This document shows, in pieces, positions 14,498 to 22,309 of a DNA stretch of 28,959 nt. The stretch spans positions 1 to 28,959 of the forward strand of contig JAEZYN010000117.1 of the NCBI GenBank assembly GCA_023419095.1, written 5' to 3'. Within the stretch, counting starts at the first letter, position 1. Every line of letters starts with the position of its first letter. Both the position numbers and the translations under genes were made by a program. Source of the DNA: Bacteroidota bacterium (GTDB taxonomy: Bacteria; Bacteroidota; Bacteroidia; Flavobacteriales; Weeksellaceae). Below the pieces are notes generated by a model that worked only from the letters and a program-made list of their open reading frames with translations, did no database searches and was not told the origin of the DNA.

Positions 14498-15319
14498 TTA
14501 TTCAAATTGCATGCTGATCGGAAATTTAAAATAACTGCGGACATTCTGCCCGTTCAGCTTAGCAGGCGTCCATTTTCCTTTAATTTTTTTAATCGTTTTT
14601 TCCGCCTCGCTGTTGAAAGCCGCATCCTTACCACTCGCTTTGATGTTAGAAATGCTGCCGTCTTTTTCCACGATGAAAGTAACGGTAGTTCGCATCAGAT
14701 CGCCACTGCCTTCGAAACCGTCAGCATTGAAATTCTGTATAACTCTGGTTCGAAATGCATTGATACCGCCTGCAAACCCCGCTTCCACGTCTACCACGCT
14801 GACCGGCTCATTCAAAACAGCTGTTGGTGCAGGCTGCACTGGTGCGGTTCCTACATTGGGAACATTGACCGGCGGTACATAATTCGTAACCACATTTTCG
14901 CCCTGCACATTTTCAAGTCCGATGTTTGTGCCACTAATCTCCGTTACTGAAGGAGGAGGTGTTTCAAGGGGCGGATTACTTGTGGGAGTAGGCACCACAA
15001 TTTTAACGGTCGAAACCTGTGGTTGTGCAGGCGGCTTTTCTGTCGCCACAGGCGGTGTCACCTCAGGATCCGGATCAATTGGCGTAAAGACATGTCCGCC
15101 AGAATCAGATACCTTAACAATTTCTTCAGGTATAAGCGCATTAACAAATAGCGGGGTAAGACTTACCGTAGCGAATATCGCGATGCCGATCAACATTGCT
15201 TTCTGCTGTACAGCGCCATGTTCTTTTCTTAAAACATATGCGCCATAGTTCTTATTTCGGTTTTCAAATAGAAGCTCGGTAAGACGTGCTTCCTGGGCGA
15301 AGGTTGAGTAATTTTTCAT
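14498..15319 (-). CDS. Energy transducer TonB
   Basis: Transmits proton-motive force from ExbBD to outer-membrane TonB-dependent receptors. It is 273 aa with an N-terminal cytoplasmic segment NYSTFAQEARLTELLFENR (3-21) typical of Bacteroidota TonB, one transmembrane helix (about 41-62), a Pro/Val/Thr-rich periplasmic spacer (about 80-175), and a TonB C-terminal domain (about 190-273). That domain includes GSGDLMRTTVTFIVEKDGSI and a KGKWTPAKLNGQ motif. exbB/exbD are not nearby. A 6-bp hairpin (14482-14497) directly follows the stop, with the long inverted repeat beyond. It is one of several TonB copies such genomes usually hold. Confidence 0.93.
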   Translation of the reverse strand: MKNYSTFAQEARLTELLFENRNKNYGAYVLRKEHGAVQQKAMLIGIAIFATVSLTPLFVNALIPEEIVKVSDSGGHVFTPIDPDPEVTPPVATEKPPAQPQVSTVKIVVPTPTSNPPLETPPPSVTEISGTNIGLENVQGENVVTNYVPPVNVPNVGTAPVQPAPTAVLNEPVSVVDVEAGFAGGINAFRTRVIQNFNADGFEGSGDLMRTTVTFIVEKDGSISNIKASGKDAAFNSEAEKTIKKIKGKWTPAKLNGQNVRSYFKFPISMQFE

Positions 15320-15664
15320 TGTAAGAATATTTAAAATTAAACTTAAACTTAGTACATTAACGCTATTTTGATTAAATACATTAATACCTGTTAAAATTAA
15401 AGCAAATAATCATCCAAATTCTTACACATATAAAACAAACGCTATTTATATCATAATATCATTACACCAAGAAAGAAATGAGCAAGCTTTATATTTTTAA
15501 CAAATATGCAACTTATATAAAATTATATTTAATCATATAATAACATTTGATTTATTTTTTCCGTAATTTCGAATGTCAAAGCGTGCAATTTTCTGATTTA
15601 GGTATACCCTCTAACTTTTTACATGTTGCGCACGATGAATTCTGCATAACAAAAACACCATACC
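15320..15664. other. AT-rich intergenic region between divergent genes
   Basis: This 345-bp stretch has no plausible gene. It is clearly more AT-rich than its surroundings, particularly 15440-15570. It must hold the promoters of tonB (minus) and the muramidase (plus). The best plus-strand candidate is TTTG at about 15547 with TAATTTCG at about 15565; spacing is short and one base is off. No clear minus-strand consensus was found. Confidence 0.6.
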
Positions 15665-16486
15665 ATGACAACGTTAAAATTAAAAGCAAAGAATGCCGCG
15701 GTTTTCACATTGTGTGAAATGCTGAGCAAATTGGGTTACCCAATAAAGATTTCCGATTCATTCACTGCGGAAATAGATTCCGCTGTAAAAGATTTTCAGA
15801 GTAAAAACGCGCTGGTAGTGGATGGCATTGTCGGCATGAAAACCTGGCAGGTACTTCTCGACAAAAGCAGCAAAATATTCAAAACCAATGATCTCTTTCT
15901 GAGCGAACAAGATCTGAAAGATTTTGCTAAAAGTTTTAATTTGGAACTGGCCGCCGTAAAGGCCGTAAACGAAGTGGAAAGTTGCGGAAAAGGCTTTCTT
16001 TTGAACGGAAAGCCAAAAATACTTTTTGAAGGCCACATATTCTGGCAACAACTGAAGAAAAGCGGTTTTAAGCCGGAACAAATGTCGAACAGCTCGAACA
16101 AAAACGTGCTATACGCTAAATGGACCAAAGCCTTCTATCTCGGCGGCGCGAAAGAGTACGACAGACTTGATGAAGCGATCGCCATCAGCAACGATCCAAA
16201 GATGAAGGAAGCCGCGCTGGCCTCGTGCTCGTGGGGCAGTTTCCAGATTATGGGTTATCATGCAAAAAGTCTCGGATATTCTTCGGTGCAGGATTTTGTG
16301 GACCGGATGTACATCCACGAACGCGAACATCTGAAAGCCTTCGGAAAGTTTCTGGAAGTAAATAATATTATGAACGATCTGCGCAATAAAAATTGGGTAA
16401 AAGTCGCGCAGAAATACAACGGCCCCGCCTACAAACAGAATAAATATGACGAAAAACTAAGAAAAGCCTACGAGCGATATTCCTGA
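15665..16486 (+). CDS. N-acetylmuramidase with peptidoglycan-binding domain
   Basis: A 273-aa muralytic enzyme. Residues of about 5-66 form a peptidoglycan-binding type-1 domain (LGYPIKISDSFTAEIDSAVK, then a VVDGIVGMKTWQVL block). Residues of about 85-272 match the N-acetylmuramidase domain (DUF3380, PF11860). The likely catalytic Glu105 is in VNEVESCGKGF, followed by the conserved ILFEGHIFW, ASCSWGSFQIMG and KYNGPAYKQNKYD segments. It would cleave the glycan strand of peptidoglycan. No signal peptide or membrane segment is present, as in phage-type endolysins, but no phage genes surround it. It is a single gene flanked by a divergent AT-rich region and a terminator. Confidence 0.88.
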   Translation: MTTLKLKAKNAAVFTLCEMLSKLGYPIKISDSFTAEIDSAVKDFQSKNALVVDGIVGMKTWQVLLDKSSKIFKTNDLFLSEQDLKDFAKSFNLELAAVKAVNEVESCGKGFLLNGKPKILFEGHIFWQQLKKSGFKPEQMSNSSNKNVLYAKWTKAFYLGGAKEYDRLDEAIAISNDPKMKEAALASCSWGSFQIMGYHAKSLGYSSVQDFVDRMYIHEREHLKAFGKFLEVNNIMNDLRNKNWVKVAQKYNGPAYKQNKYDEKLRKAYERYS

Positions 16487-16506
16487 ATATGAGCAAACAC
16501 CACAAA

Positions 16507-16535
16507 AAAAAAGCTGCGAAACACGCAGCTTTTTT
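16507..16535. terminator. Bidirectional terminator between muramidase and purA
   Basis: AAAAAAGCTGCG and CGCAGCTTTTTT form a 12-bp perfect stem with an AAACA loop, giving T runs in both directions between converging genes. Confidence 0.93.
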
Positions 16536-16537
16536 AG

Positions 16538-17824
16538 TTAAAATAATTCTTTGCGGATGATGTTCTGACTTCTTTCCGGACCTACAGAAACCAGATAAAC
16601 ATTGATTCCGAGGTGCTGTTCGATAAACTCGATGTATTTTTTGGCATTTTTCGGGAGTTCATCGTAGGTGCGTGCGTGCGTGATGTCTTCTTCCCAACCT
16701 TCGAGTTCTTCGTACATTGGTTCGTAATCGTACAGTTTTGTGGTAGATGACGTGAAATAATCGATGATCTTTCCGTCTTCCGTGCGGTATTTCGTAGCGA
16801 TTTTCAGTGGCGAAATTCCTGAAAGCACATCAAGTTTGGTAATTACCAGATTATTGATACCATTGATCATCGTGGCATGTTTAAGCGACACCAAATCGAG
16901 CCAGCCCGTTCTGCGCGGTCTTCCGGTGGTAGCACCAAACTCAAAACCGATCTTGCGGATCTTTTCGCCCAGCTCGTTATCAAGTTCTGTAGGGAATGGT
17001 CCTTCACCTACACGCGTTGTGTACGCTTTGGCAACGCCGATTAAATTTTGAAGACTCGTTGGCGGAACACCGGCGCCGGAACACACGCCACCCGTTGTGG
17101 GCGACGATGAAGTAACGTAAGGATACGTACCGAAATCAATGTCGAGCATTGCGGCCTGTGCGCCTTCGAACAGAATGTTTTTGTTATCGCGGATCGCCTC
17201 ATTCAGTTCCACTTCAGTATCCACGATGCGGTCACGTAATTTTTCACCAAGTTCGATGAATTCGTTATAGATTTCATCAAACTCAAGCGCTGGTTTTTCA
17301 AAGTACTTTTCGAAAAGTGAGTTTTTTATTTTTAAATTTTTCCTGATTTTTTCCGCTAACACATCGGGGTTCAGCAAATCGATCATGCGGATGCCAACTC
17401 GTGCGATCTTATCTTCATAACACGGTCCGATACCTTTTTTTGTAGTTCCGATGTGCGTTCCACCGGCTTCTTCTTCACGGTATGTGTCGAGTAATATATG
17501 GTAAGGCATGATGACGTGCGCGCGGCGGCTTATGAAAACATGGTCTGTTTTCAGACCTTTTTCTTCGATCTGGCCAATTTCTTTTAAAAATGCCTTTGGA
17601 TTTACCACTACTCCGTTCGCAATGACGCATTTGCCTTTACACTGCAGCACGCCGGAAGGCAAAAGATGCAAAACAAATTTTTCATCTCCGGCGTAAACGG
17701 TATGACCTGCGTTATCGCCGCCCTGAAAGCGCACCACATAATCAGATTTGGCCGAAAGCACATCAGTTATTTTGCCTTTTCCTTCATCTCCGTACTGCAG
17801 ACCCACCACCACGTATGTTGACAT
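16538..17824 (-). CDS. purA: Adenylosuccinate synthetase
   Basis: Makes adenylosuccinate from IMP and aspartate with GTP, the first committed step to AMP. It is 428 aa, normal length. The start is MSTYVVVGLQYGDEGKGK, with P-loop-like GDEGKGK at 12-18, catalytic Asp13 and His41 (DNAGHTV), the block TTKKGIGPCYEDK, and the RxGWLDLV block. The ATG at 17824 is chosen over an upstream in-frame ATG at 17854 because the promoter -7 box (17852-17859) overlaps the longer reading. It is divergent from the hpt-adk-obg operon, a purine-related neighbour. Confidence 0.97.
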   Translation of the reverse strand: MSTYVVVGLQYGDEGKGKITDVLSAKSDYVVRFQGGDNAGHTVYAGDEKFVLHLLPSGVLQCKGKCVIANGVVVNPKAFLKEIGQIEEKGLKTDHVFISRRAHVIMPYHILLDTYREEEAGGTHIGTTKKGIGPCYEDKIARVGIRMIDLLNPDVLAEKIRKNLKIKNSLFEKYFEKPALEFDEIYNEFIELGEKLRDRIVDTEVELNEAIRDNKNILFEGAQAAMLDIDFGTYPYVTSSSPTTGGVCSGAGVPPTSLQNLIGVAKAYTTRVGEGPFPTELDNELGEKIRKIGFEFGATTGRPRRTGWLDLVSLKHATMINGINNLVITKLDVLSGISPLKIATKYRTEDGKIIDYFTSSTTKLYDYEPMYEELEGWEEDITHARTYDELPKNAKKYIEFIEQHLGINVYLVSVGPERSQNIIRKELF

Positions 17825-17851
17825 AAAATTTTGTTTTAATATTGGTTTGTG

Positions 17852-17883
17852 CAAAAATAGATTTTTAAAAAAAGGCAGGCAAA
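17852..17883 (-). promoter_or_regulatory. Promoter of purA
   Basis: TTTG (17880-17883) is followed 20 nt later by TATTTTTG (17852-17859) on the minus strand, a full consensus match. Confidence 0.75.
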
Positions 17884-17971
17884 GAATAAAAGAGATTTTA
17901 TCAGCATAGAATTCATTATATTAAGATTTAAACGCCGCATATTTTCAGGAAAAAAAGTCCTTAAAAAAACC

Positions 17972-17979
17972 TAAATTTG
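17972..17979 (+). promoter_or_regulatory. -7 element of hpt operon promoter
   Basis: TAAATTTG matches TAnnTTTG 17 bp before the hpt ATG. No TTG is seen at -33. Confidence 0.5.
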
Positions 17980-17995
17980 CCCTTTGGAAAAATCT

Positions 17996-18550
17996 ATGGA
18001 ATCAATTCAAGTTCACGACAAAACCTTTATTCCCTACCTGCGCGACGCAGAAATACAGGAAATCGTAAAAACTACAGCGCAGAAAATCTACGAAGATTAT
18101 AAGGATGAAACACCGGTTTTTGTAGGTGTACTGAATGGCGTGATCATGTTTTTTTCAGATCTGCTGAAGCACTATCCGGGCAAATGTGAAATCGCATTCA
18201 TCCAGATGAGTTCGTACGCGGGAACGCAGTCTACAGGCATTGTTTACCAGAAAATGGAACTTACTAAAGACATCAAAGACCGTCACATCATTTTGGTGGA
18301 GGACATCGTGGACACCGGAAATACGGTGGAAAGTCTCTTTAAATATTTTACCGAAACACAGCGACCAAAATCCGTCAAGCTGGCCTCATTTCTGCTGAAA
18401 CCCGAAGTTTACAAAAAAGATTTTAAGCTGGATTATATCGGAAAAGAGATCCCGAATAAATTTGTCTTGGGCTACGGTTTAGATTATGACGAATTGGGCC
18501 GCAACCTAAAGGATCTGTATCAGCTGGAAGAGGGCAGAATAAATGAATAA
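17996..18550 (+). CDS. hpt: Hypoxanthine phosphoribosyltransferase
   Basis: Salvages hypoxanthine/guanine with PRPP to IMP/GMP. It is 184 aa from the ATG at 17996; an in-frame TTG four codons earlier is rejected because it lies at the inferred transcription start. The PRPP-binding motif VEDIVDTGNT is at 101-110, the flexible loop SSYAGTQSTG at 72-81, and the C-terminal GYGLDYDELGRNL block carries the base-binding region. It is the first gene of a hpt-adk-obg run with gaps of 52-53 bp. Confidence 0.95.
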   Translation: MESIQVHDKTFIPYLRDAEIQEIVKTTAQKIYEDYKDETPVFVGVLNGVIMFFSDLLKHYPGKCEIAFIQMSSYAGTQSTGIVYQKMELTKDIKDRHIILVEDIVDTGNTVESLFKYFTETQRPKSVKLASFLLKPEVYKKDFKLDYIGKEIPNKFVLGYGLDYDELGRNLKDLYQLEEGRINE

Positions 18551-18602
18551 ATACAAGCGTTTTTTCGTCTAAATTTTAAACGTTAAATTTCAAATAATTA
18601 AA

Positions 18603-19181
18603 ATGATAAATATCGTTCTCTTTGGTCCTCCGGGCAGCGGAAAAGGTACACAGGCGCAGCATTTGATTCAAAAATACAATCTGAAACAGATTTCTACCGG
18701 CGACCTCTTCCGTTTCAACATGAAAAATGAAACCGAACTCGGAAAACTGGCCAAATCCTACATCGACAAAGGACTTTTGGTACCGGATCAGGTGACGACG
18801 GATATGCTGACCGACGAACTGAAAAACACCACCAACACGGATGGATTTATTTTCGATGGTTATCCGCGTACGACAAATCAGACCCAGGCACTGGAAAAGA
18901 TTGTGAAAGAGCAACTTAATGCAGATATAACCGTTTGCCTTTCCTTAGTGGTTGACGATGAGATTTTAGTGCAACGGCTTTTAAAAAGAGGCGAAACCAG
19001 CGGCCGCACAGATGACTCAAATGAAGAGATCATCCGGAACCGCATCAAGGAATACTACCTCAAAACAGCCGAAGTAGCAGAACTTTACAAGCAGCAGGGT
19101 AAATATGTGGAGGTGAACGGCGTGGGAGAAATAGATGAGATTTCCGCAAAACTGTTTGCTGAAGTAGACAGAATAAAATAA
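18603..19181 (+). CDS. adk: Adenylate kinase
   Basis: Interconverts AMP + ATP and 2 ADP. It is 192 aa, the short form lacking the zinc/long LID domain. P-loop GPPGSGKGTQ is at 8-17, QISTGDLFR binds AMP, DGYPRT is the conserved AMP/linker motif, and LLKRGETSGRTDDSNEE holds the short LID arginines. It sits between hpt and obg on the same strand. A TTTGGC...GCCAAA hairpin (about 19187-19204) lies after its stop but lacks a T run, so read-through to obg is likely. Confidence 0.97.
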   Translation: MINIVLFGPPGSGKGTQAQHLIQKYNLKQISTGDLFRFNMKNETELGKLAKSYIDKGLLVPDQVTTDMLTDELKNTTNTDGFIFDGYPRTTNQTQALEKIVKEQLNADITVCLSLVVDDEILVQRLLKRGETSGRTDDSNEEIIRNRIKEYYLKTAEVAELYKQQGKYVEVNGVGEIDEISAKLFAEVDRIK

Positions 19182-19234
19182 TGAAGATTTGGCTTTTAAG
19201 CCAAAATCAAAAAGCATCAAAACATAAAAAATAG

Positions 19235-20218
19235 ATGTCAAATTTCGTAGATTACGTAAAAATCCACTGCAAAAGTGGCCATGGCGGCGCAGGTTCAGCG
19301 CATCTTCGCCGTGAAAAATATATTCCCAAAGGCGGACCCGATGGTGGCGACGGCGGGCGCGGCGGCCACGTAATCATGAAAGGAAATGCGCATGAATGGA
19401 CGCTTTTGCCGTTGCGTTTTACACGCCACATCAAAGCAGAACGCGGGCAGAACGGCTCCAAAAACCAACTTACCGGCGCCTACGGCGAAGATGTGTACAT
19501 CGAAGTTCCGATTGGTACCATCGCGAAAAACGAAGACGGCGAAGTAATCGCTGAGATCCTTGAAGACGGCCAGGAAATCATCCTGATGCACGGCGGAAAA
19601 GGTGGTCTCGGCAATGAGCATTTTAAATCTGCAACGAACCAGACACCTCGATACGCGCAACCTGGACTTCCGGGCGAGGAAGGTTATATCACATTCGAAC
19701 TTAAACTTCTTGCGGATGTAGGATTAGTTGGTTTTCCCAACGCCGGAAAATCTACTCTATTGGCAGCAGTTTCCGCAGCGAAACCCAAAATTGCAGATTA
19801 CGCTTTTACGACGCTTACGCCCAATCTCGGGATTGTAGATTACCGGAATTATAAATCGTTCGTGATGGCAGATATACCGGGAATTATCGAAGGTGCGGCG
19901 GAAGGGAAAGGTCTTGGTCACCGCTTTTTGAGGCACATCGAAAGGAATTCGATTTTACTTTTCCTCATTCCGGCGGACGCTGAAGATTATTTAAAAGAAT
20001 TTGAAATTCTGGAAAATGAACTTAAAAAATTTAACCCCGAACTTTTAGATAAAGATTTCATCGTTTCAGTTTCGAAATCAGATATGCTGGATGACGAACT
20101 TAAGAAAGAAATTTCGAGTAAATTTCCCGAAAACCGCCAGCCTATTTTCTTTTCTGCGGTGACGCAGGAAGGTTTGATGGAACTTAAAGACGCGATCTGG
20201 AAAAAGCTGCATGGCTAA
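19235..20218 (+). CDS. obgE: Obg family GTPase
   Basis: A ribosome-associated GTPase involved in large-subunit assembly and stress response. It is 327 aa. The glycine-rich Obg fold covers 1-157 (GGDGGRGG and GGKGGLGN blocks). The G domain has G1 GFPNAGKS, the switch region YAFTTLTPNLG, and G3 DIPG. The G4 motif is SKSD, where most GTPases have NKxD; G5 is SAVTQEG. The C-terminal OCT domain of Bacillus Obg is absent. It is the last gene of the hpt-adk-obg operon, with an imperfect terminator after it. Confidence 0.96.
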   Translation: MSNFVDYVKIHCKSGHGGAGSAHLRREKYIPKGGPDGGDGGRGGHVIMKGNAHEWTLLPLRFTRHIKAERGQNGSKNQLTGAYGEDVYIEVPIGTIAKNEDGEVIAEILEDGQEIILMHGGKGGLGNEHFKSATNQTPRYAQPGLPGEEGYITFELKLLADVGLVGFPNAGKSTLLAAVSAAKPKIADYAFTTLTPNLGIVDYRNYKSFVMADIPGIIEGAAEGKGLGHRFLRHIERNSILLFLIPADAEDYLKEFEILENELKKFNPELLDKDFIVSVSKSDMLDDELKKEISSKFPENRQPIFFSAVTQEGLMELKDAIWKKLHG

Positions 20219-20240
20219 TAAATCACACGATAAATTACAA

Positions 20241-20267
20241 ACCCGAACTCACTTCCGGTTTTTTTTT
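20241..20267 (+). terminator. Probable terminator after obg
   Basis: ACCCGAA and TTCCGGT form a 7-bp stem with one C-C mismatch over a CTCAC loop, followed by nine T. Confidence 0.55.
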
Positions 20268-20306
20268 GGAATAGTAGTTGAAAGTGATCAAATAAAACAT
20301 TTTAAA

Positions 20307-20792
20307 ATGAAATCATTAGCCGCACTTTTCTCCGCAATTTTTTTAATGGCCTGCACTGCCAACAATTCTTCAAAATATTCAAAGATCGAATATGAAGCCG
20401 GCGCATGCTTTGGTTTTTGCCCCATTTTTAAGATGACCGTTAATCCGGACAGGACAGCCGTAATCGAGGCGGAAAGGTTCACATTTACCGAAGGACGCTC
20501 CAAAGATGAGTTTTCAGGTCCGCGTGAAGGAACATTTACGGCCACCATCACGGCAGAAGATTATCAAAAACTGATTGCAATGCTTGACGACCTTGATGTA
20601 AAAACACTTAAAAATTATTACGGCAACAAAAATGTGACGGATCTGCCAACTTCAAATCTTACAATCACGTTCGCAGACGGCAGTAAAAAAAACATCGAAG
20701 ATTACGGGAAAGGTGGTACTGAAGAGCTTGACAGATTCTATGATTTTGTGGAAGGCCTGCGCAAGACGCAAAAGTGGACAAAAGTTGATTAA
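20307..20792 (+). CDS. DUF6438-like lipoprotein
   Basis: A 161-aa predicted lipoprotein. The ATG at 20307 is chosen because it gives a clean lipoprotein signal MKSLAALFSAIFLMAC with Cys16; a longer reading from 20211 would put 32 hydrophilic residues before it and overlap obg. The mature part has YEAGACFGFCPIFKMTVNPD (two Cys in the CFGFCP motif), a FTATITAEDYQKLIAMLDDL helix and DLPTSNLTITFADGSKKNIEDYG. This matches the DUF6438 pattern common in Bacteroidota. The function is unknown; the location is probably the outer or inner membrane periplasmic face. Confidence 0.82.
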   Translation: MKSLAALFSAIFLMACTANNSSKYSKIEYEAGACFGFCPIFKMTVNPDRTAVIEAERFTFTEGRSKDEFSGPREGTFTATITAEDYQKLIAMLDDLDVKTLKNYYGNKNVTDLPTSNLTITFADGSKKNIEDYGKGGTEELDRFYDFVEGLRKTQKWTKVD

Positions 20793-20822
20793 ACCACATT
20801 TCAGTGCTAAATTAATTTAGTT

Positions 20823-20830
20823 TATCTTTG
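20823..20830 (+). promoter_or_regulatory. -7 element upstream of the RhlE-like helicase
   Basis: TATCTTTG matches TAnnTTTG, about 180 bp before the helicase start. No TTG is seen at -33. The inferred start near 20837 is only a few bases before a terminator hairpin. Confidence 0.45.
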
Positions 20831-20843
20831 CCGCACGAAAAAC

Positions 20844-20867
20844 TCCTTCCACACGGAAGGATTTTTT
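20844..20867 (+). terminator. Terminator hairpin in the helicase leader or after the DUF6438 gene
   Basis: TCCTTCC-ACAC-GGAAGGA is a perfect 7-bp stem followed by six T. It could end the DUF6438 transcript or act as an attenuator in the helicase leader. A 15-codon ATG reading frame (20868-20915) begins right after it; I do not claim this is translated. Confidence 0.75.
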
Positions 20868-20961
20868 ATGAACGAGGTCATTCTTGATGAAAAACTGCCC
20901 GCCGCAGAACGCTGAAAACGTCACGGTTTTCAATTTCATTCACTCGCTTCATTACCTAAAG

Positions 20962-20986
20962 AATGACACTGTCATTTTTATTTTAA
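20962..20986 (+). terminator. Second terminator-like hairpin before the helicase start
   Basis: AATGAC-ACT-GTCATT is followed by TTTATTTTAATTT, ending about 16 bp before the helicase start codon. The stem is short and AT-rich, so activity is uncertain. Confidence 0.4.
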
Positions 20987-21001
20987 TTTAAAACATTTCA
21001 T

Positions 21002-22255
21002 TTGAACTTTAACGATCTAAAACTTATCGATCCTATCGCGAAAGCGCTGCAGGAAGAAGGTTACACACAGCCTACGCCTATTCAGGCCAAAGCAATTCCA
21101 AGTATTTTAGAAGGTCGCGATCTCCTCGGAACCGCGCAGACCGGAACAGGCAAGACAGCTGCGTTTGCCATCCCGATCCTTCAGAATCTGACCGAGAAAA
21201 ACATCCGCAATAATAACATTAAAGCACTAATCTTAACGCCTACACGCGAACTCGCCATTCAGATTGAAGAGAGTTTCAATGCGTACGGCCGACATCTCAA
21301 ACTCAGAAATCTTGTTGTTTTTGGCGGTGTGAAGCAGGGTGCGCAGGAAAATTCTCTGAAGCGCGGTGTAGATATTCTTGTGGCGACACCAGGCAGATTA
21401 CTCGATTTTATCTCGCAGGGCATTATCTCGCTAAAACATCTTGAAATTTTTGTTCTGGATGAAGCGGACCGTATGCTGGATATGGGTTTCGTGCACGATG
21501 TGAAGCGGATTATCAAACTTTTGCCGCCGAAAAGACAGACGCTGTTTTTCTCGGCAACGTTTCCGGACGAGATCAGCAAACTCGCGAATTCCATGCTAAC
21601 CAATCCCGTGAAGGTGGAGGTAGCGCCGGTTTCTGCCACAGTTGATACCATTAAGCAAAAAGTATATTTTGTAGAAAAACAAAACAAACTCGATTTGCTG
21701 ACACATATACTTAAAAACGATATTTCCGAATCGGTACTCGTATTTTCAAGAACCAAGCACGGTGCAGACAAAATTGCCCGAAAACTGCAGTCGCAGAAAA
21801 TTTCTGCTGAGGCCATCCACGGTAATAAATCTCAGAACCAGCGGCAGAACGCACTGAATAATTTTAAATCAGGCAAGACACGAATTCTGGTCGCGACAGA
21901 CATCGCAGCACGTGGAATCGATATTGACGAGCTGAAATACGTGGTGAATTTTGAACTTTCCGATGTTTCTGAAACCTACGTTCACCGCATCGGCAGAACC
22001 GGAAGAGCGGGCGCCGACGGAAGCTCCATTTCGTTTGTGGACGGCTTAGATCTTTTAAATCTGAAAAGCACGGAAAAGCTGATCGGCAAGAAAATTCCGG
22101 TGGAAAAAGACCATCCTTTCCACACCGATAATCTGGTTGTTGAAAAGAGAGATTCGAACAATAAACCGTTTACTCCACGTCCAATACCACAGACTAAAGA
22201 AAATATCGGCTACAAAAAGCCGAAAAATAAGAGCAATTTTTCGAGAAATAAATAA
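21002..22255 (+). CDS. DEAD-box RNA helicase, RhlE-like
   Basis: A 417-aa ATP-dependent RNA helicase. Q motif PTPIQ (25-29), Walker A AQTGTGKT (45-52), PTREL (80-84), DEAD (153-156), SAT in FFSATFPDE, ATDIAARGIDI, and HRIGRTGRAG are all intact. A short basic tail follows the second RecA domain. The start codon is TTG at 21002: the frame upstream is closed by a TAA at 20984 with no ATG, and MNFNDLKLIDPIAKAL is the usual family start. Likely roles are ribosome assembly or RNA decay, possibly at low temperature. Its leader holds several hairpins. Confidence 0.95.
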   Translation: MNFNDLKLIDPIAKALQEEGYTQPTPIQAKAIPSILEGRDLLGTAQTGTGKTAAFAIPILQNLTEKNIRNNNIKALILTPTRELAIQIEESFNAYGRHLKLRNLVVFGGVKQGAQENSLKRGVDILVATPGRLLDFISQGIISLKHLEIFVLDEADRMLDMGFVHDVKRIIKLLPPKRQTLFFSATFPDEISKLANSMLTNPVKVEVAPVSATVDTIKQKVYFVEKQNKLDLLTHILKNDISESVLVFSRTKHGADKIARKLQSQKISAEAIHGNKSQNQRQNALNNFKSGKTRILVATDIAARGIDIDELKYVVNFELSDVSETYVHRIGRTGRAGADGSSISFVDGLDLLNLKSTEKLIGKKIPVEKDHPFHTDNLVVEKRDSNNKPFTPRPIPQTKENIGYKKPKNKSNFSRNK

Positions 22256-22274
22256 CCACATTATTTCAAGACAC

Positions 22275-22309
22275 AAAAAAAACCGCAAATTCATTCGCGG
22301 TTTTTTTTT
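22275..22309. terminator. Bidirectional terminator between helicase and tatD
   Basis: AAAAAAAACCGC and GCGGTTTTTTTTT flank a ten-base loop, giving T runs both ways. The T run overlaps the tatD stop codon by two bases. Confidence 0.85.

Noticed and set aside
20211..20306. The longer start of the DUF6438 protein overlapping obg
   Set aside because: It would bury a perfect lipoprotein signal behind 32 polar residues and run through the obg terminator.
20868..20915. A 15-codon frame in the helicase leader as a leader peptide
   Set aside because: There is no ribosome-binding signal or codon pattern pointing to control, so it is mentioned only as part of the leader and not annotated as a gene.
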